Both the position numbers and the translations under genes were made by a program. Shown here piece after piece: positions 15,298 through 22,481 of a DNA stretch of 22,481 nucleotides. This stretch comes from Chara braunii. Taxonomy: Eukaryota > Streptophyta > Charophyceae > Charales > Characeae. The DNA lies in NCBI GenBank assembly GCA_003427395.1, contig BFEA01000532.1, positions 497,798 to 520,278 of the forward strand, given 5' to 3'. A model generated the notes under the pieces. It did no database searches. It was not told where the DNA came from and saw only the letters and a list, made by a program, of their open reading frames with translations. Each line of letters starts with the position of its first letter. The first letter of the stretch is position 1.

Positions 15298-16177
15298 GTG
15301 GGAGGAGGAGTGTGCTGGGAAGAAATTACAAGAGGGGCACGTTGGGAGGATAGGATTAGGGGGCCTCTACCACATGGCCGACTCTCACCTGTCTATAATC
15401 CAGCCTCTAAGACAACCTGGGAAAACAACAAAAAAGGGTTGCTCTCCAACTGTGCTATGTTTTTCCATGCAACCCCTTTTATACAGTGCCAAAAGGCGCC
15501 GGCGCCCATCACCGCCCCTCCCCCCCAAAAAAAAAGAAAAAAAAAAACAGAAAAAAAAGAAATTCCACTGTTTATTTTTTCTCTTATTTTCGTTTTTGGA
15601 GGAGGTAAACACATTGAAATCTGAATGATCCCTAGAGTGGACGATTCTATCTCCTATCCCCCCCCGCTTCCCCCCGCTGTCCAAAATTGCAGCTTTTTTC
15701 TTTTGTTTTGTTTATTAATTAAATTTGAGACAGCTGCAGCCAAAGCTTCAATGGTTCCTTTCTATTTGTGGGGTGGCACATGGGGCCAAACAGGACCATC
15801 ATCCCATCAACGCTGAGACAACGCAGGCATTGCCATTTGGCCTATGAGACAGCACTCGTTGGCAAAAGCCCCGTCGTGCTGGTGATGCCAGGGCTTAACG
15901 CGCTAAAAAAAAAACCGGAAAAAAAAGAGAAATGACATGTTAGTTGGGCAAAGATCTCCCTATCATGTGCTGATCTGAATGAGCTGTGAAGAAAAAAAAA
16001 AACAAAAAAAAAAAAAAACAGAAAAAAGAGCTGTCACAATGAAGGTAATATGATACTAATATCATCAGCATCTTCAGCATCTCACAACCCCCTAACATTG
16101 CAAACACTACGCACCCAACCCCCCAAGTGTCAATTCTAAGGAAGTAACACAAATATGAGGAGTTGGGCCTAAGAATT
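15298..16177. other. No gene seen; A/T and C homopolymers
   Basis: The segment has C-rich patches (about 15515-15525, 15658-15675), A runs (15525-15560, 15905-15930, 15990-16020) and otherwise ordinary sequence. Frames are short and homopolymer-driven. I recognise no domain or RNA. Confidence 0.5.
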
Positions 16178-16342
16178 TTAAACCACCAGTACTTCCTAGA
16201 GTCGTGCCCGTTAACGCGCCACTATTTTAGGAAACGTATGGGCTACTACAGGAGCGCCCAAATTCATCCGACTAGAAACGTTTCTACTCTATTTTTTTCC
16301 CTGGCCGATAGCTGGGCCAAGTAGTACGTACTGGTGGTTTAA
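16178..16342. mobile_element. 165-bp short element with 15-bp perfect TIRs
   Basis: TTAAACCACCAGTAC (16178-16192) is perfectly inverted at GTACTGGTGGTTTAA (16328-16342). Both outer ends read TTAA, which fits a piggyBac-type TTAA target duplication; a TA duplication of Tc1/mariner type is the alternative. The interior is non-coding and includes the palindrome AGAAACGTTTCT (about 16275). It looks like a non-autonomous DNA transposon (MITE). Confidence 0.72.
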
Positions 16343-16611
16343 GAAAGAAAAAAGGTACGTGAATATGTTCCCCAGTTGAGCTTATGCAGCTCCTCTGTTT
16401 TTAGTGGAGAATCTTTGACCCATCTGGCTTTGATTGTATCTACGAACTGTGTTTCTTTTCTGGCCTGTTTGTAGCCATTTTTGACTGTGTACTGCCATAT
16501 CTGAAGTTTTCTTTCCCTGCCCATGTCCCACTCCCATTCCCGCGGGTCAAATGGCAATTGGCTGATGGGAGTGGTAGGCACCTCAGAGCCCTCCAATGGC
16601 AAATTGTTCAT
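16339..16611 (-). CDS. Unassigned minus-strand reading frame
   Basis: The 90-codon frame has varied, protein-like composition: PFDPREWEWDMGRERKLQIW, then KNGYKQARKETQFVDTIKAR and ELHKLNWGTYSRTFFLS. I recognise no family. Its start overlaps the plus-strand LINE fragment, and its end abuts the 165-bp element, so it may be an exon piece cut by both. The plus strand over 16340-16540 has many stops, so the LINE match begins only at about 16540. Coding status is uncertain. Confidence 0.3.
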   Translation of the reverse strand: MNNLPLEGSEVPTTPISQLPFDPREWEWDMGRERKLQIWQYTVKNGYKQARKETQFVDTIKARWVKDSPLKTEELHKLNWGTYSRTFFLS

Positions 16612-17235
16612 CGTTGCTTGCCGACCCCGGAGTGGATCACGTCAAGAACAAACCTCGAAGAACGTGGGTTCCTCTCCCACCTTTGCACCTTCTGTGGGAA
16701 AAGTACTCCCAAATGCCAGGCCACACTGGAACACTGCCTTTTGGACTGCCCAACTGTGGGGATGGTGGGACGCTGCATGGCACTACCTGACCGGCACTCG
16801 CCTACCATGGGACCTCAAGACCATCCTCCTAGGAGAACTGGCCCCGCAGGCTGCAAGGTGGTCTCCCTTCATGGCCACTAGCTTGCCGATGCTGATGGCG
16901 GCATGGAGGATGAGGCGTGCCCATCAATCAAACAACACACATTTGGATATATGGAGGCAAGAGCCGTGGTTGTCGAGGTGATCACAACAAACATGCATGC
17001 GGCATGGAAGGAACTGAAACAAATGCTGGCAAAAGAATCTGAAGAAACTAAACGTAACGACCTCACAGCAAATTTCCGATCAGTATGGGTGGACAATGCA
17101 GAGAGACTCTGCGAACTGGACCAACACAACTACCTAAGGTGGAAACCATGGTTGTCCACAAAAAACCGATGGCAGCGACTACCACGTGACCACTTCACCT
17201 TCCCCTTCCAACTGACCAATTTCACTCTACTTTAG
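16540..17235 (+). pseudogene. LINE C-terminal region with reverse-transcriptase zinc knuckle, 5'-truncated
   Basis: Frame one reads LQWQIVHRCLPTPEWITSRT, then CTFCGKSTPKCQATLEHCLL and DCPTV. This is the zf-RVT type motif (W.I.HG.LPT......C..CG....ET..H.L..CP) found after the reverse transcriptase in plant-type LINEs. At about 16760 the protein-like content moves to a second frame (WWDAAWHYLTGTRLPWDLKT, then LMAAWRMRRAHQS). At about 16925 it moves to a third (ARAVVVEVITTNMHAAWKEL to the stop at 17233-17235). The reverse transcriptase and endonuclease are absent, as in a typical 5'-truncated, dead LINE copy. It has no poly-A tail; pyrimidine-rich sequence follows. Confidence 0.82.
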
Positions 17236-18260
17236 GAAGATCCTCCGCAGCCCCTCCTCCCTCCATCTCACCTTTCTCATCCGTTTCGTCTTTCTCATCT
17301 ACGCCCTTGCCCTCCCCCCCTCCCCTTCCCTCGCCCACTTCTTCCCACGCCCTCAAGCTGTGTGCCGGCCAAGCATGGACTCCCTCCCAAAGAAACTGAC
17401 AACCTCAGCTAGGGATCAGGAGGAACAGCAGCAGGGATAGGTCACGTGGCATGGAGTATGCAGCCCAAACACAATATGGGGGTGAAGAAACAGGGACATC
17501 AGAAGTCCAAAAGGCTCGGTTTGAGGACATTCAGAAGACATATCACGGTACTAAGACATACATGTGCGAGCAACGCACTGCTGATACTGGGTTCGTGAGG
17601 CCTCTCCATAATGACTACTGAGACATTTGATGGGAGTGATAGATGGAACTGCGTCAGGGATTGAGCACCTGTGGGTCAAAGGCAATTCTTGCACAAGGGA
17701 GTTTGGGGTGGGGTTAAGGCCATTGTAGGTAGAGTCAGGACATGAACACAGTGCAAGCAGTAATGTCTACAAAACAGATTGAGTCACAAAGCAGTCGATG
17801 AACCGGTTGGCTGCAGTGTGGGATCCAAGGGAACTGATACGTAAGGAATGACAACATAACTTGTTATAGGGGTGACAGGTTGACAAAGCTCCACTGCAAT
17901 AATGTTGGAGTAAACGGTATCATAACAAAGTTGGTGTAAAGGGTGTCACATAAAATTTAGTAAATTAGTACCAAAGTTTTGGAGAGCAGGGTTTAGGTTT
18001 AAGGCGGCTGATACAAAATAACAGTCTACACAACCTACTATGGGTTTTAGCAGGGTGCAGGTATACATGCATGTCATAGCATTACAGTTAGGAACCCTGC
18101 TAGGAGCACCCTCAACCACATCTTATATAGCACACTGTGAGATGGAGTAACACCTTCAACAGAGGGGCAATGATCACTCATGGGCCACTCACTGCCCAGC
18201 CCCTCATGCATACTGAGAAACCATGCTTACACTACCTTTGTTTCTCACATTGTATTATAC
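17236..18260. other. LINE 3' flank then unassigned sequence
   Basis: 17236-17350 is C/T-rich and may be the LINE 3' untranslated part. From 17350 to 18260 I see no gene, tandem array or inverted repeat of note; frames are short on both strands. Confidence 0.45.
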
Positions 18261-18316
18261 AGGGACGCTGGACCCGATTTCCAGCAGGTGCTGCTCCCCA
18301 CCAATAGATGGAGCCT
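18261..18316 (+). repeat. Dispersed repeat, copy 1 (partner 19222-19277)
   Basis: CAGGGACGCTGGACCCGATT, then TCCAGCAGGTGCTGCTCCCC, then ACCAATAGATGGAGCC, is repeated about 960 bases on with only a few substitutions. After copy 1 the sequence runs into a poly-A stretch (about 18382-18401). Confidence 0.85.
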
Positions 18317-18570
18317 CCCCGATGATGCTAGTGGTGTCTGCTCCTTCCAGCACCCCTAGCAGCCGATCGGGTTGTTTTTTTAAAAAAAAAAAAAAAAAAA
18401 AAGAGGACACGGGGGCATGTCGGTAGGGGGTTTATCAGGGTTTTAGTAAGGCTTTCAAAGGGTTTTGTGGGCTCTACCAGGAATTGACTGTGGGTATGGG
18501 GGTCAAATGCGAAAGGGAGCCCAATAGGGGAACGTTTTTGACAGCACACGACAAAAACAGCATATTAAGC

Positions 18571-18754
18571 ATAAGCATAACCACACCCATAACCACATCC
18601 ATAGCCACATCCACAACTGCATTATGCAATATGGAGCAATAGCAGTCTTTGCATTCACAACGCACTCACTACTTAACCACTACTTAACCATACCACTACT
18701 TAACCATACCACTACTTAACCACTACTTAACCACTACTTAACCACTACTTACCA
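18571..18754. repeat. Two short tandem arrays: CATAACCACAxC and ACTACTTAACC
   Basis: 18571-18617 holds about four 12-base units (ATAACCACACCC, ATAACCACATCC, ATAGCCACATCC). 18666-18754 holds about eight ACTACTTAACC units, some with an extra ATACC. Neither is coding. The sequence around them (18400-19220) has no recognised gene. Confidence 0.85.
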
Positions 18755-19221
18755 TACAGCACCCAGTGGCACAGCGCTCACATACTGTAACAGTACACGA
18801 TGAACACAACACAGGAAGTGATGCTCAGGCACCGGCACACCGCAATCCACACACACTAGTCTTACCAAACCACATATTACTCACTATTTTTCAACAACAA
18901 CAATTAAAATGAAACAATTTGCTTAATATAGGAATGGTAGGGGGTCAATCTTGGCAGTCTTGGCACCTTGCTCAACATATACTAGCCTTACCTGGTTATG
19001 CACTTGCTGCTTTTCAATGACAGACTGCTGAATCAGATAGGGACGGTACTAAGGCTTCAATCCTTCCCTGGCTTCTTCTGGGAAGCAATCAGTGGCCCCA
19101 GCTGTAGCAGGAGACAATCCGATGACATCACATTAAAGAACCAACTGCTTAGTGGACACAGCTACTGGCTGCACTATACACACACGATTCATACAGCTGT
19201 TACAAAACTTGTGACATGAAC

Positions 19222-19277
19222 AGGGATGCTGGACCCGATTTCCACCAGGTGTTGCTCCCCACCAATAGACGGAGCCT
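19222..19277 (+). repeat. Dispersed repeat, copy 2 (partner 18261-18316)
   Basis: CAGGGATGCTGGACCCGATT, then TCCACCAGGTGTTGCTCCCC, then ACCAATAGACGGAGCC; same orientation as copy 1. Homology stops abruptly after GGAGCCT. Confidence 0.85.
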
Positions 19278-19291
19278 TCTATGTTGGGACC

Positions 19292-19383
19292 GGTGCACGA
19301 AGCTTTCCTTAAAAAAAGAAAAAAAAACAGGACCCCTGGTGCACGAAGCTTTCCTTAAAAAAGAAAAAAAAGGAAAAACGAAA
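19292..19383 (+). repeat. 46-bp tandem duplication
   Basis: GGTGCACGAAGCTTTCCTTA followed by an A-rich tail occurs at 19292 and again at 19338. Confidence 0.9.
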
Positions 19384-19480
19384 AGAAAGATGTGATTGCC
19401 GATTCCCTACCCTCCCAGACCAGCAGGAAGTTGACGGACGGTGGAACCTTTTGTGAATTCGGTGGTGGTCGGATGGTGGT

Positions 19481-19548
19481 GTGACTAGAAAAGGGGTACA
19501 AATAATGCAAATTTGTGACTAGAAAAGGGGTGCAAATAATGCAAATGG
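19481..19548 (+). repeat. 34-bp tandem duplication
   Basis: GTGACTAGAAAAGGGGTACA followed by AATAATGCAAAT occurs twice head to tail (19481-19514 and 19515-19548), differing by one or two bases. Confidence 0.92.
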
Positions 19549-19746
19549 TTTTACGAACTTAGTTCCCCGTGTGAGTACTCGGCCCTCACGTCCTTCCACC
19601 CAGCCTGCAATGCCCACTTTTTTTATGACCTATCCCTCCAATTGTGAAACAATTATAAGATGAGGTCTATGGGTATGCAAATCTGTTTTGTCACTTTTGT
19701 GTTTTTTTTTTTTTTTTTTTGGGGGGGGGGGGGGGGACTACGCAGG

Positions 19747-19912
19747 AGTCACAAAAACGAACTATAATTGCACTATGGGCCAAGATACAGTTTCAAATTG
19801 CAGTTGGGGCAATGCATACAACCCAGCTTTCTGGCCAGGTAGGCTGCCCGACTCGCAATTGCAAACTGTATCGTGCCCCATGATAGTGCAATTATAACTC
19901 GTTTTCGTGACT
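19747..19912. mobile_element. Palindromic MITE-like element, arms about 56 bp
   Basis: The left arm (19747-19802, AGTCACAAAAACGAACTATA, then ATTGCACTATGGGCCA and GATACAGTTT) is inverted at 19855-19912, with few mismatches. The 52-base centre is non-coding. The left flank is T(20)G(17) (19701-19737); the right flank is a GT microsatellite beginning a few bases after the arm. It is consistent with a small non-autonomous DNA transposon; no clear target-site duplication is visible. Confidence 0.8.
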
Positions 19913-19913
19913 C

Positions 19914-19917
<4 letters not shown>

Positions 19918-19968
<51 letters not shown>

Positions 19969-20043
19969 CATATTCGCTATACACTCAAAAAAAGCAAGAC
20001 TGCGCCAGACTGTTTCGTTCGACTTTCACCGACTCATCAGGGG

Positions 20044-20079
<36 letters not shown>
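19918..20079. repeat. Two (GT)n microsatellites
   Basis: GT runs are at 19918-19966 (about 24 units) and 20044-20079 (about 18 units), separated by 77 unique bases. A small TTTGTTGAAG duplication follows the second (about 20080-20100). Confidence 0.95.
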
Positions 20080-20082
<3 letters not shown>

Positions 20083-20154
20083 TTGAAGTTTGTTGAAGTT
20101 TTCCTTTCCTGAAAGTATTTCCAATTCTGTGCATTGCCGATTCATGAGTGCTGT

Positions 20155-20186
20155 GCAGCCTGTGCCGCAAACGGCACAAAGGCTGC
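20155..20186. repeat. Strong hairpin GCAGCCTGTGCCG / CGGCACAxxGGCTGC
   Basis: GCAGCC and TGTGCCG (20155-20167) pair with CGGCACA and GGCTGC (20172-20178 and 20181-20186). The loop is CAAA and there is a two-A bulge. AG|GTAAGA follows, a splice-donor-like word, without any supported exon. Confidence 0.8.
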
Positions 20187-20785
20187 AGGTAAGACTCAGG
20201 AAGATATCTCACACCTCACAAATTCTTTTGGGGTTTTGGGAGTGGTGTGGGGAGGCCCTAGTATAAGTATACTCTCCATATGTCTTCCACTCTTTCCAGA
20301 AAGTCCAGCACTCTAAGACTTCTTTTCTTCACTGTCCCTAACAAATGGCACCGGAATATTCCATTCGGATGAGGGAATCACAGGAGGGGATCCTGGAGGG
20401 AGGATGGGAGGAGAATGGAAAGGGATCCCGCCATTGGATGATTCGGGGTGAGGTTCGGGTCCCATCCTGAATCAGCCAAATTCTTGGTAGGTTCCCTATC
20501 CTCCCTACCGTAGATCCTGATTCCTGACCACAGAGGCCAGGGGAATGAAGAATCCAGGCAAGTGGAATTATAACACCTCGGGCACACCTTCACAGAATAT
20601 ACCTTTTTTTTTTTTTTTTTTTTTCTTTTTTAATATAAAAGCCCACGTTGTTGTAGAGGTGGGATACTGGACCAATGACAGTTACCCACAGCATTCGGTC
20701 ACTCTGTTGTCCGGCTGAATCCCTCTGAAGACCCCACCCACCCTTCCTCTTATCATTTTGCCTTGGCGCACCCCCACCCCCCCTG
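20187..20785. other. No gene seen; T run and GGATCC/GGGAGG words
   Basis: Frames are short. There is a T run at about 20606-20633 and purine-rich sequence at 20375-20430. No recognised RNA or protein. Confidence 0.45.
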
Positions 20786-20984
20786 TCCTACCCTAGTGTT
20801 AACCACCCGGGACCATCACCCATTGCCGTATTGGCAGGGTGACCTGACCAGACAACGGTTGCAGGCACCCGGGCTAGGCAGAGAGACCTACCCCCCTGCT
20901 CAGCCCTGGTTGAAGCAGACGCCGTGCAAGCCCGATGGCACGGGGACTTCGGGAGCTAGGCATGAACATGCTACTACAGGTCTT
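20786..20984 (-). repeat. Dispersed repeat, copy 2 (inverted partner at 15100-15297)
   Basis: Read on the minus strand it gives CCTGTAGTAG, ATGCCTAGC, GAAGTCCCCG, AGGGCTGAG, TAGCCCGGGTGCCTGCAAC, TCAGGTCACCC, GGGTGATGGTCC and CACTAGGGTAGGA, in the same order as copy 1. It lies directly before the tandem array at 21042, which may therefore belong to the same larger element. Confidence 0.75.
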
Positions 20985-21041
20985 CATGAGGGTGCACAGT
21001 GTTACGTTGTATTACTACTATTGTGTTTTTTTCTGATGGCA

Positions 21042-22050
21042 GAGAGCTGGGGATCCTCCGTTCCCTTGTATATCCCTGGAGCCCGTTCCGGCTGCGCGGT
21101 AAGGTGCAGTATCTCCTGACACCCCCAACATCCCGTACTAAGGAACTGCTATGCCAGCCTCAACCCTACGCTACGTACAAGGAGGATAGCCAACCCTGAG
21201 TCATATGTGTATTGCAGTGTTCTATTGTGTTGATGGTAGAGAGCTGGGAATCCTCTGTTCCATCGTATATCCCTGGAGCCCATTCCGGCCCCGCGGTAAG
21301 GTGCAGTATCTCCTGACACCCCCAACATCCCGTACTAAGGAACTGCTATGCCAGCCTCAAGTACTAGGAGGATAGCCAGCCCTAGGTCGTGAATCATGGA
21401 CTGCATCATGGACTGTGTGTATTGACCCTTGGGGAGACGTTGATAGTGACGGTAGAGAGCTGGGTATCCTCTGTTCCATCGTATATCACTGGAGCCCGTT
21501 CCGGCCCCGCGGTAAGGTGCAGTATCTCCTACACCCCGGACATCCCGTACTACGGAACTGCTATGCCAGCCTCAAGCCCTAAGCTACGTACTAGGAGGAT
21601 AGCCAACCCTGAGTTGTGAATCATGGACTGTATCATGGACTATGTGTATGGACCCTGGAGAATAATTGATAGAGAGAGCTCGGGATCCTCTGTTCCCTCG
21701 TATATCCCCGGAGCCCGTTCCGGCCCCGCGGTAAGGTGCAGTATCTCCTGACACCCCCGACATCCCGTACTAAGGAACTGCTGTGCCAGCCTCAACCCTT
21801 AAGCCATGTACTAGGAGGATACCCAACCCTAAGTTGTGGATCATGGACTGTATCTATTGACCCTGGAGAACCCTGTGTTCTATGATAAACTGTGAGAGAT
21901 AGACAATCCTCTGACAGTTCCCTCGTATGTCCCTGGAGCCCGTTCCGGCCCCGCAGTAAAGTGCAGTATACACCCCCGACATCCCGTGCTAAGGAACTGC
22001 AATGCCAGCCTCAGTCCTTGACTACGTACTAGGAGGATGACCAGCCCTGA
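21042..22050 (+). repeat. Five-copy tandem array, period about 197-220 bp
   Basis: Units start at about 21042, 21239, 21455, 21674 and 21894, with the word GAGAGCTGGG/GAGAGAT. Each carries ATCCTCxGTTCC, CGTATATCCCTGGAGCCCGT, TCCGGCCCCGCGGTAAGGTG, CATCCCGTACTAAGGAACTG, CTATGCCAGCCTCA and CTAGGAGGATAGCC. The first three-quarters of a unit is much better conserved than the ATCATGGACTG-rich end. No frame stays open across units, so it is satellite-like rather than protein repeat. The last unit is interrupted by the SINE. Confidence 0.92.
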
Positions 22051-22060
22051 GTCATAATCT

Positions 22061-22262
22061 GGTATCGAACACAGGACCTCATGTGACTCGTGCAAATGAC
22101 CTAACCTGTTGACATATACTGTGAAGTAGTCTGAAGTTGTGCTCTGCTGGGCTCGAGTAAACCATACTGTACAAACCACCCAACAGTCGCGTGACCACCC
22201 ATAGACCAAGAACATCAGGATACCCTACCATCGCCCAGTCCCAACATACAACAACAGTGAGC
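22061..22262 (-). mobile_element. SINE copy on the minus strand, same family as 14308-14530
   Basis: Minus-strand order: GTTGTTGTATGTTGGG (about 22255-22240), CCTGATGTTCTTGGTCTATG, a TATGTCAACAGGTTAG A-box-like word (22116-22101) and a GTGTTCGATACC B-box (22072-22061). A-to-B spacing is as in a tRNA-derived promoter. Its tRNA-like 3' side joins the last tandem unit at about 22055. Confidence 0.72.
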
Positions 22263-22281
22263 TTGTAGCGGACCTCGGGTT

Positions 22282-22320
22282 GGCCTGTGAGACCAGCCCC
22301 TTGGCCTGTTCTCACAGGCC
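22282..22320. repeat. 11-bp perfect inverted repeat GGCCTGTGAGA / TCTCACAGGCC
   Basis: Arms are at 22282-22292 and 22310-22320, with a 17-base loop. A second small inverted pair, GGTACC...GGTACC, and CCAGTCCAGT repeats follow at 22350-22390. The rest to the window end has no recognised gene. Confidence 0.82.
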
Positions 22321-22481
22321 TGTGTTATATTCGGGGTAGGTCAGTCCAGGCCGGTACCTCTGTCGGTACCAGCCAGTCCAGTCCAGTCCCGTCAATCCGC
22401 TGGGGTATACCCCAGCCATTGTCTGTTTTCAGTCTCATTCCTCACTTGCACATTTTGGAGTACGTGCGTTGGAGTCTTGCG

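Noticed and set aside
18666-18754. Possible CRISPR array (regular ACTACTTAACC repeats)
   Set aside because: Units are too short, abut directly without spacers, and the context is eukaryotic.
20763-21119. 118-codon plus-strand frame
   Set aside because: It runs across the dispersed repeat and the first tandem unit, is not conserved in other units, and has no recognisable domain.
1-22481. A complete new defence or metabolic system
   Set aside because: No set of intact adjacent genes exists; the window is dominated by transposon relics and simple repeats.

Overview
This is a eukaryotic, repeat-swollen, essentially gene-poor stretch. Nothing resembles a bacterial operon, and I see no intact protein gene. 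It is a layered set of decayed transposons (a Helitron, the 3' end of a LINE, tRNA-derived SINEs, short inverted-repeat elements), microsatellites, homopolymers and one 245-base assembly gap. The style (long GA/CT and GT runs, A/T homopolymers, GTTCG/GTAC/GAACGCG word arrays, a plant-type Helitron) would suit a large algal or plant genome. A charophyte such as Chara is my guess from general impression; the sequence does not prove it.

Layout. 1-300: C-rich block that cuts off the Helitron. 300-3225, minus strand: a recognisable Helitron Rep/helicase gene. In coding order it holds a zinc-finger start, the N-terminal region, the HUH endonuclease core, the Y2 tyrosine block, the linker and the pre-helicase segment. 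It is broken by frameshifts, a nonsense codon at the Y2 motif and an AT-rich insertion, and it stops just before the PIF1 helicase would begin. 3337-4634: three more minus-strand reading frames of unknown function that could be upstream parts of the same element. 4635-7111: non-coding, with a diverged duplicate pair and a GTTCG-word module. 7112-8632, minus: one 507-codon frame held open without any frameshift but interrupted by four in-frame stops; family not recognised.

8725-10620: microsatellites and two 'word array' modules (GTAC words; CCTGGGCC/CTGT words), each bounded by direct repeats. 10763-12435: a CT run, then GAACGCG arrays on either side of a long fold-back element with arms of about 320 bp, next to the gap. 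12529-13152: a charged coding relic, a GA run and an interleaved pair of inverted repeats. 13500-13880: two strong short hairpins.

14100-15300: two tRNA-like SINE heads on the plus strand, three copies of a CCATAG-ended unit, and one copy of a dispersed repeat whose inverted partner lies at 20786-20984. 16178-16342: a 165-bp short element with 15-bp perfect inverted termini and TTAA ends. 16540-17235: LINE C-terminal zinc-knuckle region with two frameshifts. 17236-20785: sparse repeats, tandem duplications, a palindromic MITE and two GT runs. 21042-22050: a five-copy tandem array (period about 197-220 bp) that runs into a minus-strand SINE sharing its body with the one at 14308-14530.

No host pathway can be reconstructed. 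What the parts share is history: elements nested in elements, with at least one SINE family and one dispersed repeat present at both ends of the window.
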